This document shows positions 35,172 through 44,000 of a stretch of DNA of 64,000 bases, piece by piece. Where the stretch lies: positions 62,001-126,000 of the forward strand of contig NZ_CANPVT010000053.1 of assembly GCF_947581735.1 (NCBI RefSeq), in the 5' to 3' direction. This stretch comes from Candidatus Palauibacter soopunensis. Lineage in GTDB: Bacteria; Gemmatimonadota; Gemmatimonadetes; Palauibacterales; Palauibacteraceae. Every line of letters begins with the position of its first letter. Position 1 is the stretch's first letter. Below the pieces are notes generated by a model that did no database searches, was not told the origin of the DNA, and was given only the letters and a program-made list of their open reading frames with translations. The translations under genes were made by a program, and so were the position numbers.

Positions 35172-36100
35172 GGCTGCCCGACTTCCTGTGGCGCCCGCGA
35201 CGGCCGGCGCCGACGGCCGACTCCGGCGCCGCGTCGAAAGAGGTTCGGCGGCTGGAGTTGAAGAGCCGGCGGTTCATGGACAACCCGGCTCTCGGACCTT
35301 ACCCGTCGCTCTTCCGCGGACACGGCATCGAGTTCTCCGAGGTGCGCGAGTACCAGCCGGGCGATCCGTTCCAGGCGATCGACTGGAAGGTGACGGCCCG
35401 CATGCGCCGCCCCTACGTGAAGCGCTTCGTGGAGGAACGGGAGCTTGCCGTCCTTCTCGTCGTCGATGTCTCCGCGTCGAACGAGTTCGGTACGCGGAAA
35501 GCCCTGAAGCGCGATCTCGTCTCGGAGGTAGCGAGCACCCTGGCCCTCGCGGCGATGCGTGCGGGAGATCCGGTGGGCATGCTCCTCTTCAGCGACCGGA
35601 TCGAGCACTACGTGCGGCCGGCGCGGGGCCGCAACCGCAACCTCCGCCTCCTGCACGAACTGGTTTCCGTCCAGCCGGCGGGGAAGGGGACGGACCTCGA
35701 TCTCGCCCTGACTACCGCGGCGCGCATGCTGACCGTCCGCTCCCTCGTGTTCGTGATCTCGGACTTCGTGGGCGGCGAGAACCTGGCCCGACCGCTGCTG
35801 GGGCTCTCGGGCCGCCACGATGTGGTCGCGCTCGCGATCGATGACCCGGCGGAAACGACGATCCCGGCATCGGGCTGGGTGGAAGTCGTAGACCCGGAAA
35901 CGGGGGACCGCGCCGTCGTCGACCTCGGAGATGCGGCGCTTCGGCAGCGGCTTACGGAGCACTCGACGACGGGGGCGCGGGCGCTGGAACGGCTGTGTGC
36001 GCACTGCCACGTCGACCTCATGCGGCTGCGGACCGACACCCCGTATGAGTCCCGGCTCTCCGGCTTCTTCGCCGCCCGGGGCCGGCGGAGACTTCGGTGA
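35168..36100 (+). CDS. DUF58 domain protein (310 aa)
   Basis: A cytoplasmic protein with the DUF58 signature REYQPGDPFQAIDWKVTARMRRPYV split over residues about 55-80, preceded by GIEFSEV, and a vWA-like fold after it (LLVVDVSASNEFGT, FVISDFVGGENLA). DUF58 proteins nearly always accompany MoxR ATPases and are regarded as their partners. It starts with GTG inside the moxR stop (GTGA) and ends inside the start of the next gene (GTGA). The exact molecular role is not established. Confidence 0.9.
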   Translation: MRLPDFLWRPRRPAPTADSGAASKEVRRLELKSRRFMDNPALGPYPSLFRGHGIEFSEVREYQPGDPFQAIDWKVTARMRRPYVKRFVEERELAVLLVVDVSASNEFGTRKALKRDLVSEVASTLALAAMRAGDPVGMLLFSDRIEHYVRPARGRNRNLRLLHELVSVQPAGKGTDLDLALTTAARMLTVRSLVFVISDFVGGENLARPLLGLSGRHDVVALAIDDPAETTIPASGWVEVVDPETGDRAVVDLGDAALRQRLTEHSTTGARALERLCAHCHVDLMRLRTDTPYESRLSGFFAARGRRRLR

Positions 36101-37059
36101 GGAGGTCCCGTTGGCTGGTCCGCGCCGCCCTCGGCCTGGGGTTGGGGTTCGTCCCGGGTCTGGCCGCCCAGTCCGCGGTCGATCTCGAGGCGACGGTCCT
36201 CCCGGCGTCCGTGCGGGTCGGCGAGGAGTTCACGGTCCGCCTCATCGTCGGGCAGGAGAGATCCGGAGAGGTCCGCTTCCCCGCGCTCATCGACGGGTCG
36301 GAGTCGGTCGAGCAGACGGGGCCGGTGCAGATCCGGTCCGTCGAAGAGGGGCGACGCTGGGAAGCGGAGTACACGATTCGCGCGTGGCGCGCGGATACCC
36401 TCGTCATCCCGCCGGTGGAGGTGGAACTCGCGGCCGCGGGCGGCGTCGTCCGCCGGCTGCAACCACCGCCCGTCCCCGTCGTGAGCGTGCTTCCGGCCGC
36501 GGATGATCCGCTCGAGTTGAGGGATGCCCGACCCCTCCTGAGTTTGCGGGCCCTGCCCTGGTGGCTGCTCGTGCTCGCTGCGGCGCTCGCCGGACTCGCC
36601 TGGTGGACCTGGGGTCGCGGCCGCGCCGCCGCGACCGCCGCGGAAGTCCCCCTCGGTCCCGGAGACCTTGCACTTCGCGAACTCGCGCGCCTGCGCGAGG
36701 GGTGGGTCGGACAGAAGGTGAGCGGCGACCGCTTCTACGACGGCTACGAGGAGACGCTTCGACGCTATGCGCGTGTGACGCGCGGATGGGCTCCCTCGAA
36801 GGAACTCCTCGGGCTCGGAGGTTCGGATGCCGGGCTCGTCGCTGCTCTCCGCCATTCGATTCTGGCCCGTTTCGCGCGCATGCGGACGGAGTGGGAAGGT
36901 CCGCTCGGCGACCTGGATGTCGGCGAGGCGTTCGTGCGTGCGGACATGGCGGAGTCGCCTCCGGCCGGTGATTCCGGCGAGCCGGCCGCCGCCGGGGATG
37001 ACGCCGATGGAGACGTTGCCGGTGAGGCCGATCCGAGCGGAAATGGAGGCCGCACGTGA
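36097..37059 (+). CDS. BatD-like membrane protein (320 aa)
   Basis: Signal peptide (about 1-24, ending in LAAQS), a periplasmic beta-rich domain (VDLEATVLPASVRVGEEFTV, the BatD-type opening), a membrane helix near 150-170 (LPWWLLVLAAALAGLAWWTW) and a cytoplasmic helical domain (LALRELARLREGWV...FYDGYEETLRRYA). The acidic tail after about 285 is low complexity. It is shorter than typical BatD and combines BatD-like and DUF4381-like parts. It is coupled on both sides by GTGA. It probably anchors the vWA proteins to the membrane. Confidence 0.8.
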   Translation: MRRSRWLVRAALGLGLGFVPGLAAQSAVDLEATVLPASVRVGEEFTVRLIVGQERSGEVRFPALIDGSESVEQTGPVQIRSVEEGRRWEAEYTIRAWRADTLVIPPVEVELAAAGGVVRRLQPPPVPVVSVLPAADDPLELRDARPLLSLRALPWWLLVLAAALAGLAWWTWGRGRAAATAAEVPLGPGDLALRELARLREGWVGQKVSGDRFYDGYEETLRRYARVTRGWAPSKELLGLGGSDAGLVAALRHSILARFARMRTEWEGPLGDLDVGEAFVRADMAESPPAGDSGEPAAAGDDADGDVAGEADPSGNGGRT

Positions 37060-38048
37060 GCGAATTCGCGCTCCCCGGCTGGCCGTTCCTCCTTCTGCTG
37101 GTGCTGCTGCCGCTCGGGTGGGCCCTGATGGGCTCGGGCAGGATCCGTCTCCCGTATCCGGACATCGCCCGTCTCACCGGGTCACGGGGTCGGAGTCGGG
37201 CACGGTTCTGGTGGTGGTTCCCGGCCGCCCTTCGCACTCTCGCCCTCGCTCTCGTCATCATCACCCTCGTCAACCCCGTGCGGGTATGGGAGCGCGTGGA
37301 ATCGGAGCGCGAGGGCGTGGCGATCATGCTGGCGGTCGATATCTCGAGTTCGATGCTGGCGGAGGATTTTCGGCCGGACAACCGCATCGAAGTCGCGAAG
37401 AGGGAGGTCATCCGCTTCGTGGAGGGACGGGAGTCGGACTGGATCGGCCTCGTCGCCTTCGCCGGAGAGGCCCTCACGATGGTCCCGGGGACCCTGGACC
37501 ACGCGGTCGTGGAGAGTGCGGTGGAGCGGCTCGAGGCGGGACAGCTCCGGGACGGGACGGCGATCGGCGTCGCGCTGGCCACGGCGGCGAACCGGCTCCG
37601 CGATCTGGAGCCGGAATCCCGCATCGTCGTACTGCTCACCGACGGGGACAACAACAGCGGCGGCATTTCGCCGGAGGAGGCGACGGCCGCGGCCGCCTCC
37701 CTCGGCATCCGCGTCTACACGATCGGCGTCGGCCGCGACGGGGTCGCCCCCGTGCCCGTGGCCCGGACCGCCTTCGGATACCAGTACGCGAATATCCGCG
37801 TCCACGTGAACGACGAGCTCCTGGATCGCATGGCGACCCGCACGGGCGGCATCTATTTCCGTGCCACCGATCCCGAGGGACTGACGCGGATCTACGAACG
37901 GATCAACGAACTCGAGACCACTCCGATCAAGGAAGTACGGACGGAGGAGCGCGTCGGGATGCGACGGGAACTTCTCATCGCGGCGCTCGCGCTCGTCATG
38001 CTTGAACTCCTCGTGGCGGCGACACGCTCCCGCCGGGTCTGGACCTGA
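37056..38048 (+). CDS. BatA: vWA-domain membrane protein (330 aa)
   Basis: Two N-terminal membrane helices (8-25 and 53-73) flank a short loop. A von Willebrand A domain follows, with an intact metal-ion-dependent adhesion site: DISSS (Asp95, Ser97, Ser99), the Thr region of GQLRDGTAIG and the Asp of VVLLTDGDNN. One C-terminal helix (LLIAALALVMLELLVAA) closes it. This is the BatA layout. The vWA domain likely contacts the MoxR/DUF58 pair or the other Bat proteins. It starts with GTG in the previous stop (GTGA). Confidence 0.9.
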   Translation: MSEFALPGWPFLLLLVLLPLGWALMGSGRIRLPYPDIARLTGSRGRSRARFWWWFPAALRTLALALVIITLVNPVRVWERVESEREGVAIMLAVDISSSMLAEDFRPDNRIEVAKREVIRFVEGRESDWIGLVAFAGEALTMVPGTLDHAVVESAVERLEAGQLRDGTAIGVALATAANRLRDLEPESRIVVLLTDGDNNSGGISPEEATAAAASLGIRVYTIGVGRDGVAPVPVARTAFGYQYANIRVHVNDELLDRMATRTGGIYFRATDPEGLTRIYERINELETTPIKEVRTEERVGMRRELLIAALALVMLELLVAATRSRRVWT

Positions 38049-38050
38049 CC

Positions 38051-39040
38051 GTGGCCCCGCTCCCGGTCGCCCTCCTGCTCGGCGTCCTGGCCATCGGGCT
38101 CAGGATGCTCGCGTCGCGACGATCGAGCGCCGACCGCGCAGAACTCGCCGAATCGTCGCTGCTCGAGCGGTACGTGCGGCTGCCGGCCCACGCCCTCCCC
38201 CCGGTGCGCCTGGCCCTGCTCGGAGCGGGCGTCGTTGCGATCGCGCTCGCCTCCGGTTCCGGCGGGACGGAGGCCCGGCGCCTCGATGAGGGCGGAGCGG
38301 AGACGATCCTCGTGCTCGACGCGTCGAACTCGATGCTTGCGGGCGATGTCGAGCCGAGCCGGCTGGAGGTGCAGCGCCAACTGGCCGCGCGCCTTGCGAC
38401 GCGCATTGAGGGTCGGATGGGTGTCGTCTACTTCGCCGGCCGCGCGTACGTGCTCTCGCCGCTGACGACGGACATGAGCGCGATCGAGATGCTCGCGGAG
38501 GGCGTGCGACCCGCGGCGGTGGGGCTGGGCGGGTCCTCGCTCGCCTCGGGCCTCACGCAGGCGATCGACCTCCTCGCCGGCGGAGAGGAGGGCGCACGCA
38601 AGTCGATCGTCGTCTTCTCCGACGGCGAGGAAACCGCGGGCGCGCCCTTCGGGGAGGCGATCGGGCGGGCCCGGGAAGCGGGGATCGTCATCCATTCCGT
38701 GGGGATCGGAACCGAACTCGGCGGGCAGATTCCCCTGACGCGGGAGGCGTCGCTGGACCCGACGATGGCCGCGCGACGGCGGGGCGGCGCTTCGGTGCTG
38801 CAGGGACCGGACGGGAGCCCGGTCATCACACGGTTGAACGCCGCGTCGCTGCGGCAGATGTCTCTCGGCACCGGCGGTCGCTATGTTGACGGTTCGGGCG
38901 GCATCGACGCGATCGAGAGGGAACTGGCGCAGGGCGGCCGGGAACCCCTGACATCGACCGACGACGCGGCCGTAGCGGCGCTGCTTCTGCTCGCCTTCGT
39001 CAGCCTCTGGGGAGAAGGGTTCCTGTTGCCACGTGGTTGA
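38051..39040 (+). CDS. BatB: vWA-domain membrane protein (329 aa)
   Basis: Paralogue of BatA: N-terminal membrane helices (1-20 and 51-70), a vWA domain with DASNS (Asp90, Ser92, Ser94), GGSSLASGL and VVFSDGEETAG, and a C-terminal membrane helix (AAVAALLLLAFVSLWGE). The start is GTG 38051, 2 bases after the batA stop. The end overlaps batC by 8 bases. Two vWA proteins in a row after moxR are a hallmark of the Bat locus. Confidence 0.88.
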   Translation: MAPLPVALLLGVLAIGLRMLASRRSSADRAELAESSLLERYVRLPAHALPPVRLALLGAGVVAIALASGSGGTEARRLDEGGAETILVLDASNSMLAGDVEPSRLEVQRQLAARLATRIEGRMGVVYFAGRAYVLSPLTTDMSAIEMLAEGVRPAAVGLGGSSLASGLTQAIDLLAGGEEGARKSIVVFSDGEETAGAPFGEAIGRAREAGIVIHSVGIGTELGGQIPLTREASLDPTMAARRRGGASVLQGPDGSPVITRLNAASLRQMSLGTGGRYVDGSGGIDAIERELAQGGREPLTSTDDAAVAALLLLAFVSLWGEGFLLPRG

Positions 39041-39743
39041 GTCGACACGGAGGGGGTCGATCTTCGGGCTCGCGGCCGCGGTCGCCTCACTCGCGGCGTT
39101 TGCCGGGGGCGAGCCGCAGGCCGCGCCGGGGCGGTCGGCCGGCCAGTCCGGGGCGGGCGAACCGCCTGCGTCCGAATCCGAGGCCGTCGCACGGTACCGG
39201 GAGCGAGCCGCTTCCTCCGACCGGCCGATCGACCACTACAACTACGGAACGGCTCTCCTCCATGACGGGCAGGTGGGCGAGGCACAGGCCCCCCTTGAAC
39301 TCTCGATCGGCAGCGAGCGGGACGAGGTGCGCGAGAGCGCCTTCTACAACCTCGGACTCAGCACGGCTCTCGACGGTCGTTTCACCCAGAGCGATCCCTC
39401 CGCGCGTCGAGCCGCCCTCCAGGCGGCGCGCGAAGCCTTCCGCGAAGTCCTCCGCCGCCGCGTGGAAGATGAGGACGCGCGCTGGAACCTCGAACTCGTC
39501 GAGCGCTGGCTCGAGGAGGAGGGAGAGAGCGGCGGCGACGAGCAGCAGGGCGGGCAGGGACAGTCTCCGCAGGGGGCCGGCGCCGGCGCCGCGGCGGCCG
39601 CGGGCTCCGGTGAGATGGAGATGTTGTCGCCCGAACAGGCGGCGGCGCTGCTCGAACAGGCGGGGGACGCGGAAGCGGCGATCCGCGACCGCGTGATGGG
39701 CCGCAACCGTTTCCAGGATCCCGTCGTGGAGCGGAACTGGTAG
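39033..39743 (+). CDS. BatC-like TPR protein (236 aa)
   Basis: Signal peptide (about 1-24), then tetratricopeptide-type helices (RPIDHYNYGTALLHDGQVGE, ESAFYNLGLSTALDGRF, AAREAFREVLRRRVEDEDARWNLELVERWL). A Gly/Gln/Ala-rich low-complexity stretch (180-205) comes before a last helix, and the FQDPVVERNW ending resembles the DW/NW ends of BatC/BatE proteins. It starts with GTG at 39033, overlapping batB. It is the last gene of the operon; the selD start lies 43 bases on. Confidence 0.82.
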   Translation: MVESTRRGSIFGLAAAVASLAAFAGGEPQAAPGRSAGQSGAGEPPASESEAVARYRERAASSDRPIDHYNYGTALLHDGQVGEAQAPLELSIGSERDEVRESAFYNLGLSTALDGRFTQSDPSARRAALQAAREAFREVLRRRVEDEDARWNLELVERWLEEEGESGGDEQQGGQGQSPQGAGAGAAAAAGSGEMEMLSPEQAAALLEQAGDAEAAIRDRVMGRNRFQDPVVERNW

Positions 39744-39772
39744 GAATTCCTGCGAGACGCCCCGCGTCGCCA

Positions 39773-39778
39773 TAGCTT
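39773..39778 (+). promoter_or_regulatory. -10 box of selD (leaderless)
   Basis: TAGCTT ends 8 bases before the selD ATG at 39787. The same hexamer and spacing occur upstream of the PIG-L gene. The -35 region (CTGCGA at 17 bases) is weak. Transcription would begin essentially at the ATG; no Shine-Dalgarno is visible. Confidence 0.4.
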
Positions 39779-39786
39779 CGGTCGCC

Positions 39787-40848
39787 ATGAACTCGCCTTC
39801 GGCCGAAGCGGCCCGTCTGACCCAGTACTCGCACGGAGCCGGCTGAGCGTGCAAGCTCGGCCCGGAGGATCTGGGCCGTATCCTGCAGCACGTTCCGCAC
39901 CTTCCGGATGACCGGCTCCTGGTGGGACTCGAGGGCCCGGACGACGCCGCGGTGTATCTGCTCGACGACGGGGAAGCCATCGTCGCGAGCCTCGACTTCT
40001 TCACACCGCTCGTCGATGATCCGGCGGACTTCGGCGCCATCGCGGCCGCGAACGCGCTCGGGGATCTGTACGCGATGCAGGCTCGCCCGCTCTTCGCCCT
40101 CAACATCCTGGCGGTTCCCGCCGGGACCCTCTCGGATGAGACGGTGGGCGCAATCCTCCGCGGCGCGGGGGAAGTGTGCCGCGAGGCCGGCATCGCCGTG
40201 GCCGGGGGACACTCGATCGATGACGCGGAGCCGAAGTTCGGACTCGTGGCCATCGGACTCGGCGATCCCGATCGCCTGTGGAGGAAGGGCGGAGCGCGAC
40301 CCGGAGATGCGCTCGTGCTGGGCAAGGCACTCGGCACGGGTGTCGTCACGACCGGGCTCAAGCGCGGAGTGACGGACCCGGCCGACCTCCGCGTCGCCGT
40401 CGATTCCATGCGGCGACTCAACCGCGAGGCGGCGGCCGTCCTTGCCGGTTTCGACGTTCACGCGGCCACCGACGTCACCGGGTTCGGGCTTCTGGGCCAC
40501 CTGCTCGAGATGTGCCACGCGTCGGACGCGAGCGCCCGGATCCGGGCTTCGGCGCCGAAACTCCTCCCCGGAGCGCTGCGCCTCGCGGCGGAGGGGTGCG
40601 TGCCGGGAGGCACGACCCGGAACCGGGACGCCTACGCGTCGCAGGTGCGGTGGGATGGCGCCGTCCCCGACGACCGGCGGACCCTCCTTCTCGACCCGCA
40701 GACATCGGGCGGACTGCTGGCGGCCGTCCCGGCGCGCGAGGCGTCGTCCGCGGCGTCCGCGCTGGCCGCGGCCGGCTACGCGTCCGCCGTGATCGGGGAG
40801 GTCGTCGAGCGGGACGGTCCCGCGGTCGCGGTCGAGGTCGCACCGTGA
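39787..40848 (+). CDS. selD: Selenophosphate synthase with in-frame TGA (Sec20), 353 aa
   Basis: Makes selenophosphate from selenide and ATP for selenocysteine and selenouridine synthesis. From ATG 39787 the frame reads LTQYSHGAG, then TGA at 39844-39846, then ACKLGPEDLGRIL. This is the SelD active-site loop (GAGCGC in E. coli), with TGA exactly at the catalytic Cys/Sec position. Lys23 is the conserved ATP-site lysine. The rest is complete: GPDDAAVYLLDD, ASLDFFTPLVDDP, GGHSIDDAEPKFG, HAATDVTGFGLLGHL and LLLDPQTSGGLL. A hairpin suited to Sec insertion follows the TGA. Calling from the first uninterrupted ATG (39922) would lose 45 residues and the catalytic site. Confidence 0.9.
39858..39878 (+). 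promoter_or_regulatory. Putative bacterial SECIS hairpin in selD
   Basis: Eleven bases after the TGA, CGGCCC (39858-39863) pairs with GGGCCG (39873-39878). The stem extends by G-U and G-C pairs to 8 base pairs, leaving the apical loop AGGAU (39866-39870). The loop begins 20 bases downstream of the TGA and has G near its start. This fits the known size, distance and loop rules for SelB-recognised elements. Confidence 0.65.
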
Positions 40849-40892
40849 TGGCGCCGCGACAGCGTCGCAGTCCCGCGGCGGCCGCCGGGACG

Positions 40893-40921
40893 TTGGTGCG
40901 AGGCGTCGCGGCGCGTACGTT
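40893..40921 (+). promoter_or_regulatory. Promoter of the tRNA gene
   Basis: TTGGTG (40893-40898), 17 bases, TACGTT (40916-40921). The tRNA 5' end is 15 bases downstream of the -10 box, leaving a 5' precursor of about 8 bases. Confidence 0.5.
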
Positions 40922-40935
40922 TCACACTCCGTCCG

Positions 40936-41009
40936 GGCCCGTAGCTCAGCCGGTTAGAGCAGGGGACTCATAATCCCAAGGTCGCAGGTTCGAATCCTGC
41001 CGGGCCCAT
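40936..41009 (+). tRNA. tRNA with anticodon CAU (elongator Met or Ile2)
   Basis: A 74-base cloverleaf: acceptor GGGCCCG/CGGGCCC with discriminator A, D arm GCTC...GAGC, anticodon loop CTCATAA with CAU at 40970-40972, T arm GCAGG-TTCGAAT-CCTGC. CCA is not encoded. The paired G1-C72 excludes the initiator tRNA. The loop fits both elongator Met and the lysidine-modified Ile2 species, and the sequence does not decide. The base pair at 27-43 is a G/A mismatch. Confidence 0.93.
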
Positions 41010-41065
41010 CTTCAAAATCCCCGAGTCCCGACGCGTATTCCACCACCAGCATTAAGGAGTCGTCC

Positions 41066-44000
41066 ATGCGGCCATGCCGGGTTCCGGTCTCCCGACGCGG
41101 GTCCACTTTTCTGCTCGCCGTGCTCACGCTGTGCTGCGCCGCCACGGCGGATGCGGCCGCGCAGGCCCAGGCGACAACCGGCGTCATCCGCGGGGTCGTC
41201 CGCGATCCCGTGGGAGCGCCCGTGGCCGGCGCCGCCGTGGTCATCGAGCATCGCGCGACCGGCTTCACGACGACCGTCGTGACGGGCTCGAACGGGGCGT
41301 TCGTGCGAACGCTCCTTCCGCTGGGGGTCTATGACGTCACCGCCCGGGCTCTGGGCCAGTTCGGCGACGAGCGCACCGAGGGGCTCGTGCTCCGCGTGGG
41401 AGAGGTCGTCGACCTCGTACTCGAATTCCGTCCCGTCGCGGTGTCCGAAATCACCGTGACCGCGGATCGGACACCGCTCGTCGATACCGAGGACCCGTCG
41501 GGTTCCCACCGGCTCGCCGAGGAGGTCGTGGACAACCTGCCCAACAACGGCCGAAACTTCCTCGACTACACGCTCCTCACTCCGGGTGTTTCGGTGTCGC
41601 AGGGTCCGGACGGCGAAGTCCTCAACATCGGCGGACAGCGGGGGATCTTCAACAACGTTTCCGTGGACGGAGCCGACTTCAACAACCCCTTCTTCGGGGA
41701 GCAGCGGGGCGGCCAGCGCCCGGCTTTCACGTTCAACCAGGACGCGATCGAGGAACTCGTCGTGGTGAACCAGGGGGCGTCGGCCGAGTTCGGGCGCTCC
41801 GCGGGCGGCTTCGTGAACGTCATCACGAAGTCGGGCACGAACGAATTCGCGGGCTCCGCGCACTATTTCGGCCAGTGGGATGCGATCTCCACCGCGTACC
41901 CGAGCGAGCGCGGGGGCGGGAAGCCCGAGTTCGGACGCGGCCAGTTCGGCTTCACCTTCGGCGGCCCGGTCGCGCGCGACAAGGCGTTTTTCTTCGTCGC
42001 CTACGACCAGCAGGAAGCGAGCGAGACGAAGCAGTTCACGCGCAACGTCGTGAACCGATCCGAACTCGCGAAGCTGGAGAACTTCCTTCAGGCGCAGTGG
42101 CCCGGCCTGTTCGACGACGAGTTCGGCCCGATCCATCGCACCGACGACAACCGGGCGCTCGTGGCGAAGCTCGATTTCAACCTCAGCGACCGCCACCAGG
42201 CGTCCTTCAAGTACAACTACACCTGGTCCCAGCAGGTGAACGGAACGTTCGACGTGGATTCCTGGGGCCTCAGCGCCAACGGTCTGGAGGAGGACTTCTC
42301 CCACGCGGTCAACGCGAGCCTGCGGTCGCAGCTCTCCAACACCGTCTCGAACGAGTTCCGCCTTCAGTACGCGCGCGAGGACCGGCCACGCGGATACGCT
42401 GGCCCGCTCATTCCGGGCGCCGCCGCGCCCCCGCAGCCCGCGTTCGCCGCGCTCGGCGGCCGCCCGTTCCCGGATATCGCGATGGATTTTTCGGACGGGT
42501 TCCGGATCGGTCTGCCTTTCTTCCTCCCCATCGACCCGGGCTACGACACCCGCATCCAGCTCGTCGACAACCTCTCCTTCCTCGCGGGGGACCATCTGTT
42601 CAAGGTGGGCGCGGAGTACAACCGGACGGGGGTCGGCCAGCAGTTCATCGGCTTCGCGAACGGCCTCTACAAGTTCTCCTCCGTCGACGGATTCATGAAC
42701 TTCGTCACGCAGGGGAACCGATACGTCACCTGCTCCGACGGTTCCGACAGCGCGGAAGGCGTCTGTCCGCCGGGGACCGCGATCACCGGCCCCGTCCTCC
42801 TCTACCTGCAGGCGCTCACGCTGGGGAATACGCCCGCGGACCAGTTGGGACTGCAGGACTTCTCGATGCACGAACTCGGGCTCTTCATCCAGGACACCTG
42901 GCGGCCGCGCGACAACCTGACGCTGAACCTCGGGGTGCGCTGGGAAGGGTCGTGGCACCCTGGAATGTTCATCGAGCCCGGGGACACCTTCTACGGACCG
43001 TGGATCGAGACCCCGGGTTTCCCGTCGGACGGGACGATTCCGGACGACCTCGACAACTTCCAGCCGCGTTTCGGGCTCGCCTGGGATCCGCGGAATGATG
43101 GGCGCACGCTCGTCCGCGTGAATGCGGGATCGTACTTCTCGCGCATCCCGATGCTGGTGTTCGCGCAGCACCGCACGACGAACGGCGCCTTCCAGGGAAC
43201 GCAGTTCGCGGCCAGCGACGCGACCTTCCTCCCGCCGCCGCCGCGGATCGGAGAATTCCTGACGCCGCCCCCGCCGGGGACGCCACCCTTCCAGCCCGGC
43301 GTGAACATCGCGGACCGCAACCTGGAACTGCCGCGCACCTGGTCCTTCAACGTCGCCATCGAGCAGGCGCTGAGCGAGAGCGCGGCGGCGACGCTTTCGC
43401 TGCAGCACGCCCGCACGGACAACCTGTTCCGCTTCGTGGACCGAAACGCGGCGGAACTCGGCGCGCCCTTCGCGGAGGGAGCCAACGCGCTGGGGACGGT
43501 CACCGTGACCGAGAGCAGCGCGCGCTCCCGCTACAACGCCGTCACTCTCGGCCTGCACGGGGACGGTGCGCTCGGCGGAAAGCTGAGTTTCGAGGCGAAC
43601 TACACGCTGGGTTTCGACCGGTCGGACGACGATAACGAACGGGATCCGTTCAACTTCTTCTATGCGACCGCAACCGACCTCGAGCCCGAGTACAACTGGT
43701 CGATCCGGGACCGACGGCACCAGCTGACCGGCTTCGTGCTCTTCGATCTCGGGCGCGGCGTCGTCCTCAACCACGTCTTCCGATACCTCTCCGCGTCGCC
43801 GATGTCGGAGAGTTGCGGCCCGACCGCGGCGAACCCTCTCGCCGCTCCCGCGGGCCAGCGCGCGGGCGCCCCGGCGGACCGCGTTTGCGCCGATGGCTCC
43901 GTCCTCAGGCGAAACACGCTCAGGCGGGAGAACGACTTCTTCACCTGGGATCTGCGACTTTCGAAGGCGTTCGATATCGGAGGCGGGCGCACAGTCGAAC

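Noticed and set aside
39922-40848. Shorter selD reading starting at ATG 39922 without the TGA
   Set aside because: It drops the SHGAG-x-AC-K active-site loop, which is plainly encoded just upstream in the same frame. The TGA-containing reading explains the sequence better.
40936-41009. tRNA-Sec or initiator tRNA next to selD
   Set aside because: The tRNA has anticodon CAU, a 7-base-pair acceptor and a short variable loop, so it is not tRNA-Sec. The paired first base excludes the initiator.
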